Origin: Deltaproteobacteria bacterium GWC2_55_46
GTDB taxonomy: Bacteria > Desulfobacterota > GWC2-55-46
Direction of reading: 5' to 3'
DNA: 64,000 nucleotides
Assembly: GCA_001595385.3 (NCBI GenBank)
Contig: LVEI03000001.1
Location: 1,331,501-1,395,500 of the forward strand
Below, in pieces: positions 25,923-33,114 of the stretch. The notes under the pieces are model-generated. The model made no database searches. It was not told where the DNA came from and saw nothing but the letters and a program-made list of their open reading frames with translations. Position 1 is the first letter of the stretch; every line of letters begins with the position of its first letter. Made by a program: the position numbers and the translations under genes.

Positions 25923-26629
25923 AAAAACATCTCAAAATACTCTTTATCGCGCTTGTCCTTATCATCCCCTCTCTGGTGAATGGGGCCGATATCGAGGTAG
26001 TGCCATCTGAGGGCACCGCCTTGAAATCGGACGATATAGCCGATGTAAAGCGCAGGGCCATCGACCACGCCCTCAAAAACGCGGTCTCGGACGCCGCGAA
26101 GGCCATTCTTACGAAAGAGTCGCTTTCAGCCAACGACCCTGTGATGCAGGCCCTGACCTCTGAGGCGAGGCGCTTTGTCCTTAACTACAAGATACGCTCG
26201 GAAGGCTGGGTCAACCACATGGACATGCTCCCTTCCGGCGCCATGCCGGAAGGTGTAACGGCTGCGGGGGGGGTGGAGCTCTACCACATATGGGTGGACG
26301 CCTCTGTAGATAACGGCGCGCTAAGGCAGGCTATAGGCAAGTACCTCTCGGTGGAAAGCTTCTCGGCCCCGCTCGTCATAAACATCATGGACGTAAGGGA
26401 CTATACGGTCTTCAAAGGTCTTCTCGCCTCTTTGCGGAAGATAACCGTCATAAAAGACATCTCGTACAATTCGTTCTCTAACGGCAGGATAACACTTCTC
26501 GCGAGGGCGAGCGGAGAACCCTCTACCCTTGCCGGCAGGATCGCCAGAGAGCTGCCTCAGGACTTCACGGTAACGGAAGGCGCGGGACAGATAATCATTA
26601 GGCCGTCCGAGGGGCTTGCAACAGAATGA
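25919..26629 (+). CDS. Exported protein with FlgT-N-like/LPP20-like domain, unknown function
   Basis: 236 residues from TTG 25919, overlapping the miaA stop by four bases, with AAGGGA upstream. Signal peptide KKHLKILFIALVLIIPSLVNG. The segment DIADVKRRAIDHALKNAVSDAAKAIL is the pattern of FlgT N-terminal or flagellar/lipoprotein domains that form small alpha/beta modules. A later half (VFKGLLASLRKITVIKDISYNSFSNGRITLLARASG) looks like a second such module. Coupled by ATGA to the lipoprotein gene after it, so the two probably act together in the envelope. Confidence 0.75.
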   Translation: MKKHLKILFIALVLIIPSLVNGADIEVVPSEGTALKSDDIADVKRRAIDHALKNAVSDAAKAILTKESLSANDPVMQALTSEARRFVLNYKIRSEGWVNHMDMLPSGAMPEGVTAAGGVELYHIWVDASVDNGALRQAIGKYLSVESFSAPLVINIMDVRDYTVFKGLLASLRKITVIKDISYNSFSNGRITLLARASGEPSTLAGRIARELPQDFTVTEGAGQIIIRPSEGLATE

Positions 26630-27237
26630 GAAGACTCATATTCGCGATAATCATCGCCGTTACGCTTTCAGGCTGCGGACCCGCGGTCAAACATATCGTA
26701 TCCCCGGAATATGAGCAGACGAGGCCGACGAAGGTGGTCGTCCTGCCCCTCATCTGGGAGCTGGAGGCCGCGAAAGAGGCCGACGATATAAGCTATCTCT
26801 TCAGGAGGATGACCGCGGAAAAGCTCAACCTCCTTAACTATCAGACCGTCCCTCTTGAGGACGTGGAGAAGGCTGGCAAGGGCTCCGGGGACTGGTTTAC
26901 CGGCAAGGCCCCGCACGAGGTAGCCGCTCTCTTCGGAGCGGACTCGGTCCTCTTCATACGCATGAAGGACTGGGACAAGCACAGCCTGCCTCCATATGCC
27001 TCGCTTGAGATAAGGGCCTCCTTCGAGCTGCGCTCAGCCAACGGCAGCCTTCTCTGGCAGGCCGAGTACTCGAGCAGCGAGGCTGACCTTAATATCGACA
27101 GCGCCCCCATGCACCTGGCCCTGTACAAGGCATACGAGCCGAGGGTGCAGAGGTTCGTTGACGCTATCTTCACTACCCTGCCGGCCGGGCAGGCACGGGA
27201 ACAATCCAGGAAGACATATTTCAAATGGCTGCCGTAA
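26626..27237 (+). CDS. GNA1162/DUF799-like envelope lipoprotein
   Basis: 203 residues with a lipoprotein signal (IIIAVTLSGCG, lipid-modified Cys near residue 18). The body resembles the GNA1162/DUF799 family: TKVVVLPL near the start, then APHEVAALFGADSVLFIRMKDW and YASLEIRASFELRSANGSLLWQ. Family members often sit with CsgG-like or LpoB-like partners, and their function is not settled. Starts inside the previous gene's stop (ATGA, 26626-26629). Between it and pgsA lie 214 bp holding a dispersed repeat copy. Confidence 0.8.
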   Translation: MRRLIFAIIIAVTLSGCGPAVKHIVSPEYEQTRPTKVVVLPLIWELEAAKEADDISYLFRRMTAEKLNLLNYQTVPLEDVEKAGKGSGDWFTGKAPHEVAALFGADSVLFIRMKDWDKHSLPPYASLEIRASFELRSANGSLLWQAEYSSSEADLNIDSAPMHLALYKAYEPRVQRFVDAIFTTLPAGQAREQSRKTYFKWLP

Positions 27238-27338
27238 AGACCAATCTTAACAGTTAAGGAACCTCTGATTTATTTGCGCCTTGTTGTCCTTCTGAGCGAA
27301 GCGAAGAATCTCGCATGTAGCCATCGGCAAATTACCGG

Positions 27339-27440
27339 CAGGCTGTTGAAAAACAGCCTGCTAAAGGCAATCCAGCGTACTGTTCTTGTATGCAGCAGTA
27401 ACGACGAAGACAACGATGCAGATGGAACCTTTCAACAGCC
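27339..27440 (+). repeat. Dispersed repeat, degenerate copy A
   Basis: Begins with the perfect hairpin CAGGCTGTT-GAAA-AACAGCCTG (27339-27360). It continues GCGTAC..TGTATGCAGCAGTAACGA, then ACGAAGACAACG, and ends CCTTTCAACAGCC. The second half aligns, with gaps, to the copy at 57754-57906 in the same orientation. It ends 11 bp before pgsA and may displace that gene's original promoter. Confidence 0.7.
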
Positions 27441-27451
27441 GTAAGCGGAAA

Positions 27452-27976
27452 ATGAAGAACATCCCGAACATCCTTACAGTCTTCAGGATAGTCCTCGTCC
27501 CTGTCTTCCTCTATTTCGTCATCGACGAACGCCTATACTCGGCAGCGGCGGTCTTTATCGTCGCCGGTGTGACCGATGCGGTCGACGGCTTTCTCGCCCG
27601 CAGGTTCGATATCCGCACTGAGTTCGGCGCCAACATGGACCCGTTCGCCGACAAGTTCCTCCTTGTGAGCGCCTTTATAGCGCTGACCGCCAAAGGGCTC
27701 ATCCCGCTCTGGCTTACTATTCCGGTGATCCTCAAGGATTCATTTCTCCTCTCAGGCGTGCTGGCGTTGCGGAGCGCCGGGAGGAAGGTGGTCATCTCAC
27801 CAAGCGTTTTCGGCAAATCAACGACCCTGCTCCAGATAATCACCGTCGTCTATGCCATGCTGCTTGGCAACGGCCCGGAGTTCACCGCCCTCGCGGCGAC
27901 CACAGCCGCGATTACCTTGTATACCTGGATAGATTACGCGAGAAGGGAGATCAGGATACAGACTGGGAAGAAGTGA
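27452..27976 (+). CDS. pgsA: CDP-diacylglycerol-glycerol-3-phosphate 3-phosphatidyltransferase
   Basis: 174 residues from ATG 27452, where MKNIPNILTVFRI matches PgsA starts; the frame extends upstream into the repeat. Makes phosphatidylglycerol phosphate in the inner membrane. The CDP-alcohol phosphatidyltransferase motif is complete: DAVDGFLARRF, then EFGANMDPFADK. Four or so membrane segments follow. The Shine-Dalgarno is weak (AAGCGG), probably because the repeat has replaced upstream sequence. A terminator follows. Confidence 0.92.
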   Translation: MKNIPNILTVFRIVLVPVFLYFVIDERLYSAAAVFIVAGVTDAVDGFLARRFDIRTEFGANMDPFADKFLLVSAFIALTAKGLIPLWLTIPVILKDSFLLSGVLALRSAGRKVVISPSVFGKSTTLLQIITVVYAMLLGNGPEFTALAATTAAITLYTWIDYARREIRIQTGKK

Positions 27977-27980
27977 TATG

Positions 27981-28021
27981 AAAAAACAAAAGGCGGGTCT
28001 TTGACCCGCCTTTTGTTTTTT
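27981..28021. terminator. Bidirectional terminator between pgsA and the hydG-like gene
   Basis: Stem ACAAAAGGCGGGTC/GACCCGCCTTTTGT with a TTT loop, an A run on the left and T run on the right. It can end transcripts arriving from both convergent genes. Confidence 0.9.
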
Positions 28022-28048
28022 CGTTTACTGCCTGCCTTTAACTGGTCG

Positions 28049-28915
28049 CTAAATCGCCTCAGGCAGTCCGCCCAGCTCCGAGAGCTTAAAGACAGGGCCG
28101 CACTGGCATACGTAGACGCTATTTATCTGGCAGTGGCCGCATTTTCCTACCCCGCATTTCATACGCCTCTCAAGGGACATGTAGATATCTTCCGCGCCCA
28201 ACCCCAAAGCCTTGAGGCTTAATATGACGAACCTGTACATCACCGGCGGCCCGATGATGACCCCGAGCGTCTCCTTCTCCTTTATCGAGACCTTCGGTAT
28301 GAGGGTCGTGACGACCCCGGTGTTGCCCTTCCACCTCGCTTCTGCCTTATCTACCGTAAGCTGGACGTCGAGGCCGCGCCTTCTCCAGTTGTCCATCTCC
28401 TCGGTAAAGAGCATCTCCTCCGGAGTCCTTGCGCCGTAGATAAGAGTAAGCCTCCCGAACCGTTCGCGCTCCGCCAGAACGGCCTTCACGAGCGAGCGCA
28501 TGGGCACGATGCCTATGCCGCCTGCCACGAAGACGATATCCCGGCCTTCCATCTCGTTAGTGGCGAAGCCCCTGCCGAACGGCCCTCTAAGCCACATCCT
28601 GTCGCCCTTCCTCAGCTTGTGCAGGGCGTTCGTAAGGTTCCCCACCGCCCTTACGCAGAGCTCTATCCTTGTATCACCCGGCGCGGAGGTGATCGAAATA
28701 GGCGCCTCTCCGTAGCCGGGCAGCCCTACCATGAAGAACTGCCCCGGCCTGTAGGCAAGCAGCGCTTCGCTCGACGGGACTACCGCAAAGAACCTCTCCT
28801 TCTCGCTCAAGCGCATGGAGCGCTCTACCATGCCGAGGAACGGGAGGTACGGAGAGTCCATCTCTCTCGCAAATTCCTTCAGACTATCGTCTGTGACTTT
28901 CGCGTATAAGCTCAT
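28049..28915 (-). CDS. FAD/NAD(P)-binding electron-transfer subunit (HydG/AsrB-like)
   Basis: 288 residues. Order of domains: an FAD-binding ferredoxin-reductase barrel (YRPGQFFMVGLPGYGEAPISIT), a nucleotide-binding domain (VFVAGGIGIVPMRSLV, then LIYGARTPEEMLF), and a C-terminal [2Fe-2S] motif CGVGKCGHCQINSVYVCQCGP. This is the arrangement of the gamma subunit of cytoplasmic sulfhydrogenases and of AsrB. It would move electrons between NAD(P)H and its partner encoded just upstream (32-bp overlap). No hydrogenase large or small subunit gene adjoins it. Confidence 0.88.
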   Translation of the reverse strand: MSLYAKVTDDSLKEFAREMDSPYLPFLGMVERSMRLSEKERFFAVVPSSEALLAYRPGQFFMVGLPGYGEAPISITSAPGDTRIELCVRAVGNLTNALHKLRKGDRMWLRGPFGRGFATNEMEGRDIVFVAGGIGIVPMRSLVKAVLAERERFGRLTLIYGARTPEEMLFTEEMDNWRRRGLDVQLTVDKAEARWKGNTGVVTTLIPKVSIKEKETLGVIIGPPVMYRFVILSLKALGLGAEDIYMSLERRMKCGVGKCGHCQINSVYVCQCGPVFKLSELGGLPEAI

Positions 28916-29924
28916 TAGTTACATCCACTATGTTTATTTTTACAAGGCAGGTCCTTGAGCACCTGCCGCACCCGACGCAGAAGAGCGAATCGAAGGTGCC
29001 GGCCAGGTACCTGAACTTCCTGTTGAACCTGTGCCTGAGCCTCTCTGCCCGGCTCTTCCTGAAGTTGTGCTCTCCGGCCACCTTGGCGAAGTCCTCCAGG
29101 GTGCAACCGTCCCACGTCCTTACCCTTTCGCCCTCGACCAGGTTCGGCCTGACCTCGTCCTTTACGTCAAAGCAGTAGCAGGTCGGGCAGACGTTGTTGC
29201 ACGCGCCGCAGCCGTAGCAGATGGCCCCGATCTTCTCCCAGACCGGGCTTTCATCGCTTTTGGCGTATATCGCCGGGAGGTCTTCAGGCGCGCCGTTTAT
29301 CTTTGCCTTGAAGGCCCGCTCCCTTTGCGCCCCCCTCTCCTCAAGCTCCTTCAGCTCGCGTACCGTCGGCTCACGCGAGTCGGCGAGCCTTGAAAGAAGC
29401 TCCGCGCCCCTGTCGGTAGATGTCCTTACGAGGAATCCCCTGGATATCCTGTGGAGGAATATATCGAAGCCATCCTCGACCTTGTCGGTGCCGAGGCTTG
29501 AACAGAAGCAGTACTCGTCAGGCACGCAGTCGGTGCCGACGACTATCGTCTGCTCGCGCCTGGCGAGGTAATTGGGGTCAGAAACGCCATGCGAGAAGAC
29601 CCTGTCCATGAGCCCCATCCCCTTGATATCGCAGGGGTGAAGGCCGATGAGCACTTGCTTTTCCGCCTCTATTACCGGTACATGGGTCGAGGTGCGCATG
29701 TTGAACTTGAGGAGCACCTCGCGCTGCGGGAAGAGGAACTCCTTGGCTGAAAGGTGGGTCGGGGTCTCCGAAAGTTTCAGGTCATCGACCTCAAAAATCT
29801 CCGCGAAGGCCGGGAAGCCATCCTTTTCAACGGTGCCGTAGACCTTATGCTCCCTTAAGAGCCCCTTTATGAGGGACCTGTACGCCCTATCGGGTAAATA
29901 TTTGAATTTGTGGGTCTTTTTCAT
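28884..29924 (-). CDS. 4Fe-4S dicluster electron-transfer subunit (HydB/AsrA-like)
   Basis: 346 residues. Two ferredoxin-type clusters are visible: CYGCGACNNVCPTCYCFD near residue 238 and CVGCGRCSRTCLVKINIV near residue 317. An N-terminal region with LIGLHPCDIKGMGLMDRVF and CFCSSLGTD matches the HydB/AsrA family (also FrhB-like). Overlaps the flavoprotein subunit by 32 bp, so the two form a heterodimer module. Partners could be a hydrogenase, Hdr or sulfite reductase elsewhere in the genome. Confidence 0.88.
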   Translation of the reverse strand: MKKTHKFKYLPDRAYRSLIKGLLREHKVYGTVEKDGFPAFAEIFEVDDLKLSETPTHLSAKEFLFPQREVLLKFNMRTSTHVPVIEAEKQVLIGLHPCDIKGMGLMDRVFSHGVSDPNYLARREQTIVVGTDCVPDEYCFCSSLGTDKVEDGFDIFLHRISRGFLVRTSTDRGAELLSRLADSREPTVRELKELEERGAQRERAFKAKINGAPEDLPAIYAKSDESPVWEKIGAICYGCGACNNVCPTCYCFDVKDEVRPNLVEGERVRTWDGCTLEDFAKVAGEHNFRKSRAERLRHRFNRKFRYLAGTFDSLFCVGCGRCSRTCLVKINIVDVTNELIRESHRR

Positions 29925-30022
29925 AATTAAAATTATATCAAGGTGAAAAAACCCTGTCTATACCTGAATCAATATTTTTAAATTTTTTCCAGCTTACGTT
30001 GAGAGTACTTTTTTGATCGTTA

Positions 30023-30047
30023 ATACTTGACAAAATTGATAAGGTAT
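30023..30047. promoter_or_regulatory. IscR-type operator upstream of iscR
   Basis: The 25-bp site reads ATACTTGAC, then AAAATT, then GATAAGGTAT. I count 21 of 25 agreements with the type 1 Isc-box consensus (ATASYYGAC-TRWWWYA-GTCRRSTAT). It covers the -35 element of the iscR promoter, the expected arrangement for feedback repression by [2Fe-2S]-IscR. Confidence 0.8.
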
Positions 30048-30055
30048 ATTAGATT
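30027..30055 (+). promoter_or_regulatory. iscR-iscS promoter
   Basis: TTGACA (30027-30032), 17-bp spacer, TAGATT (30050-30055). Transcription would begin near 30062, giving a leader of about 45 nt. The IscR operator overlaps the -35 and most of the spacer. Confidence 0.65.
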
Positions 30056-30106
30056 GTACATATTGGTATTTCACCGTCTATTATATCAAGAAGTTCGAGG
30101 TTTGAT

Positions 30107-30571
30107 TTGAGGCTTTCCACAAAAGGACAATACGCGGTGCGGGCGATGGTCAATCTGGCCTGCCACTCCGGCGAAAGACCGGTGACCTTAAAGGGTATTT
30201 CGGCTGAGGAAGGGATATCTTTATCCTATCTTGAACAGCTCTTCGTGAAGCTCAGGAAAGGCAGGATAGTCAAAAGCGTCCGGGGGCCTGGCGGAGGGTA
30301 CGTGCTGGCAAAAGACGCGTCCCTCATAAGCGTGGGCGAGATAATAGCCGTGGTAGAAGAACCGCTTAACCCTGTGGCCTGCCTTGACGAAGATTCCGCC
30401 GGGTGCGACAGGGCCACGCGCTGCACCACCCAGCGTGTATGGAAGTGTCTTGCGGAAAAGATCGCCGAGTTTCTAAACTCGGTTTCCATAGATGACCTGA
30501 GCAGGGAGGCCAACGCCTTAAAGAACGGCCAGCCGCGCGTGAACGCGGACCTCTGCGGCTTAACTGAATAA
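30107..30571 (+). CDS. iscR: Rrf2-family iron-sulfur regulator IscR
   Basis: 154 residues from TTG 30107, with GAGG six bases upstream; LRLSTKGQYAVRAM is the standard IscR opening. The winged helix spans 1-75 with the recognition segment SLSYLEQLFVKLRKGRIVKSVRGPGGGY. Three cysteines in CLDEDSAGCDRATRC are the [2Fe-2S] ligands. Senses Fe-S sufficiency and represses its own operon. Directly followed by iscS and then iscU; no iscA, hscA, hscB or fdx in this window. Confidence 0.92.
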   Translation: MRLSTKGQYAVRAMVNLACHSGERPVTLKGISAEEGISLSYLEQLFVKLRKGRIVKSVRGPGGGYVLAKDASLISVGEIIAVVEEPLNPVACLDEDSAGCDRATRCTTQRVWKCLAEKIAEFLNSVSIDDLSREANALKNGQPRVNADLCGLTE

Positions 30572-30590
30572 TAACGGAGGCTTGAAGAAA

Positions 30591-31760
30591 TTGAAGAGGA
30601 TCTACTTCGACCACAACGCGACTACCCCTGTGCTTGATGAGGTATTCGATGCCATGGTGCCGTTCCTGAAAGAGCAGTGGGGCAACCCGTCCTCGATACA
30701 CTGGGCTGGAAGGGGCACGAAGAAGGCTTTGGAGGATGCCAGAGAAAAGGTATGCGCCCTCCTTAACTGCGCCCCCCTTGAGCTCATATTCACAGGCTCC
30801 GGCACGGAGGGCGACAATCACGCCATTAAAGGGCTTGCCTGGGCCAAGAAGGACAAGGGCAACCACATAATAACCACCAAGGTAGAGCACCCGGCGGTGC
30901 TCAACACCTGCAAGCACCTCCAGAAGGAGGGCTTTGAGGTGACCTGTCTCGACGTTGACAAGTACGGGCTTATAAGCCTCGACGAGCTCAAGGCCGCCAT
31001 AACGCCCAAGACCATACTTATAACGGTCATGTTCGCTAACAACGAAACCGGCGTCCTCTTCCCCATAAAGGAGATAGGCGCGATAGCGAAAGAAAAGGGC
31101 ATCGCCTTCCATACCGATGCCGTGCAGGCGGCTGGAAAGATAAAGATAGACGTGCAGGACCTGAACGTCGACCTCCTCACCATCTCCGGCCACAAGCTCT
31201 ACGGCCCCAAGGGAGTGGGGGCGCTTTACGTGAAGCGTGGCACCAGGCTCGTGCCCCTCATCCACGGCGGCCACCACGAGAGGAACAGGAGGGGCGGCAC
31301 CGAGAACGTGGCCGGCATAATCGGCATGGGCAAGGCCGCCGAGGTGGCGCTCCGCGATATGGACAGGGAGATAGCGCACCTTACCGTCCTTCGTGACAGG
31401 CTTGAGAAGGGCATGGCCGAGCGTGTCCCGCACATAATGGTGAACGGGGCGCCAGACAAGAGGCTCGCTAACACGGCGAACATCTCCTTCGAGTTCGTCG
31501 AGGGCGAATCGCTCCTTCTGAACCTTGACATGAAGGGCATAGCGGCCTCAAGCGGCTCTGCCTGCACCTCAGGAAGCCTTGAGCCTTCCCATGTGCTTGT
31601 CTCAATGGGACTAAGCCACGAGCTTTCACACGGCTCCGTGAGGTTCAGCCTCGGCAAATCCAATACGGCCGAGGAGATAGACTACCTTTTAGAGATAATG
31701 CCGCCCATAGTGGAGCGGATGAGGTCCATGTCCCCGCTATATGCCGGGGCGGCGAAGTAG
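30591..31760 (+). CDS. iscS: Cysteine desulfurase
   Basis: 389 residues from TTG 30591. GGAGG (30576-30580) stands ten bases before it and only one base before an upstream TTG (30582), so the later start is preferred. PLP enzyme that releases sulfur from cysteine onto IscU. Visible: YFDHNATTP, HTDAVQAAGKI, the PLP-lysine motif SGHKLYGPKG and the active cysteine loop SSGSACTSGSLEPSHVL. It lies 20 bp after iscR. Confidence 0.95.
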   Translation: MKRIYFDHNATTPVLDEVFDAMVPFLKEQWGNPSSIHWAGRGTKKALEDAREKVCALLNCAPLELIFTGSGTEGDNHAIKGLAWAKKDKGNHIITTKVEHPAVLNTCKHLQKEGFEVTCLDVDKYGLISLDELKAAITPKTILITVMFANNETGVLFPIKEIGAIAKEKGIAFHTDAVQAAGKIKIDVQDLNVDLLTISGHKLYGPKGVGALYVKRGTRLVPLIHGGHHERNRRGGTENVAGIIGMGKAAEVALRDMDREIAHLTVLRDRLEKGMAERVPHIMVNGAPDKRLANTANISFEFVEGESLLLNLDMKGIAASSGSACTSGSLEPSHVLVSMGLSHELSHGSVRFSLGKSNTAEEIDYLLEIMPPIVERMRSMSPLYAGAAK

Positions 31761-31765
31761 CGGAT

Positions 31766-31796
31766 TTGACAACAATTCCAAAGTCGGATATATAAT
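31766..31796 (+). promoter_or_regulatory. Internal promoter before iscU
   Basis: TTGACA (31766-31771) followed by TATATA at 17 bp (31789) or TATAAT at 19 bp (31791-31796). It would allow iscU to be expressed separately from iscRS. Half-site-like TTGAC and AGTCGGATAT flank the spacer, but their spacing does not fit an IscR box. Confidence 0.5.
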
Positions 31797-31842
31797 AAAG
31801 AAAAGTGTTTTTTTACCAATCAACAGCCAATAGGAGAGGGAT

Positions 31843-32223
31843 ATGTATAGCGAAAAAGTGATGGACCACTTCTCAAACCCCAGGAACGTGGGCGAGGTCG
31901 AGGACGCGAACGGCACCGGCACGGTAGGGAACCCTGCCTGCGGAGATATAATGAAGCTCAGCATAAAGGTCGAGAACGACGTGATTCAAGAGGTAAAGTT
32001 CAAGACCTTCGGCTGCGGCGCGGCCATAGCCACAAGCTCTATGATAACCGAGCTTGTAAAGGGCAAGGGCCTTGTCGAGGCGGAGCAGATATCGAACAAC
32101 ACGGTAGCGGAGGCCCTCGACGGGTTGCCGCCCGTCAAGATGCACTGCTCGAACCTTGCCGCAGACGCCCTCCACGCGGCGATCGAGGACTATAAGAAGA
32201 AACAGACAGAACCGGCAAGGTAA
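31843..32223 (+). CDS. iscU: Iron-sulfur cluster scaffold protein IscU
   Basis: 126 residues. Three conserved cysteines are present in GNPACGDIMKL, FKTFGCGAAIATSSM and MHCSNLAADAL, together with the assembly aspartate in ACGD. The LPPVK motif needed for HscA contact appears as GLPPVKMHC. AGGAGAGGG lies upstream. A terminator follows the stop. Confidence 0.95.
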   Translation: MYSEKVMDHFSNPRNVGEVEDANGTGTVGNPACGDIMKLSIKVENDVIQEVKFKTFGCGAAIATSSMITELVKGKGLVEAEQISNNTVAEALDGLPPVKMHCSNLAADALHAAIEDYKKKQTEPAR

Positions 32224-32241
32224 ACCGGCAGACAGATTGGA

Positions 32242-32280
32242 AAACAAAGCCCCCGAGGGTGATCTCGGGGGCTTTGTTTA
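32242..32280 (+). terminator. Terminator of the isc operon
   Basis: Stem CAAAGCCCCCGAG/CTCGGGGGCTTTG with a GGTGAT loop, followed by TTTA. The A-rich left side could also serve the convergent methyltransferase transcript. Confidence 0.85.
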
Positions 32281-32318
32281 TCTCGAACCTCTCTGGCATG
32301 TTAAATCCAGGTACGCTG

Positions 32319-33113
32319 CTACTTCATCGCGGACCAGAAGCCGAGTATCTTGATCCAGTTGCCCTCCTTTTTTATATCCCTGAACCCCGCCTGCTCAAGA
32401 TACGCGCCGATATTGCCCCGCACCTGTTCTATGGTGTTCGGCCATAGTTTAAGGGGCCATGCGATTATCCACCATAAGGGTGTCACCGGCCTGTCTATAT
32501 CTACCAGTAAAAGGCGCCCATTGGGCTTAAGCACCCGCCTTACCTCGGCAAGGCCCCTGATCTTGACATCCGGCGGAAGGTGATGGAGCATCAGGCTTGA
32601 AAGGGCGATGTCAAAGCTATTGTCGTCGAAAGGCAGATCTTCCATGGCCGCGACCCTGAACTCTGCCCTGCTCTTCTCCCTTCCCGCGCTTATCCTTGCC
32701 TCCCCTATCATGGCCGGGGCAGGGTCGATGCCTGCCGCGCTCCCGTCAGGTCCGGCTTTTTGAGCCGCCATCCTTGTAAGTACCCCTGTGCCGCAGCCCA
32801 CGTCCAGCACCTTATGCCCGGGCCTTATATCAGCAAGCTCCACCGTCTTTTCCCTGAAGACCCTGCCAAGGCCAATTAGCGGGCAGTACCAGTCGTAGAA
32901 GGGGGCAACCCAGTTGAGCGCCATGCCCCTGGTTGGCGCGGGAGGCTCCTTTGAGAGCGAGCGCACCCTGATAACGCCGTAGGCGATGATCACAGGGCAG
33001 ACTATAAGTAAAGAGACGAGGATAGATGAGAGGATAGAGAAACCCAGGGCGAGAAAGGCCAAGACCGCCGCCAGGAGCATGAGCGGCGGGCAGAGCCAGA
33101 AGAGCCTTTGCAT
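32319..33113 (-). CDS. Membrane-anchored class I SAM-dependent methyltransferase
   Basis: 264 residues. Two hydrophobic segments (about 5-48) precede a methyltransferase domain with motif I VLDVGCGTGVLTRMA, then AAGIDPAPAMI, MEDLPFDDNSFD and ALSSLMLHHLPPD (UbiE/Methyltransf_11 style). Substrate not identifiable. Begins one base after the CopA stop, so it is the last gene of the copper cluster transcript. Confidence 0.82.
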   Translation of the reverse strand: MQRLFWLCPPLMLLAAVLAFLALGFSILSSILVSLLIVCPVIIAYGVIRVRSLSKEPPAPTRGMALNWVAPFYDWYCPLIGLGRVFREKTVELADIRPGHKVLDVGCGTGVLTRMAAQKAGPDGSAAGIDPAPAMIGEARISAGREKSRAEFRVAAMEDLPFDDNSFDIALSSLMLHHLPPDVKIRGLAEVRRVLKPNGRLLLVDIDRPVTPLWWIIAWPLKLWPNTIEQVRGNIGAYLEQAGFRDIKKEGNWIKILGFWSAMK

Positions 33114-33114
33114 A

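Noticed and set aside
30366-31433. 355-codon antisense frame over iscR/iscS
   Set aside because: Shadow of iscS; the plus strand carries unmistakable IscS motifs.
31766-31800. Second IscR box before iscU
   Set aside because: Half-site-like sequences are present, but the gap between them is five bases too long for the consensus.
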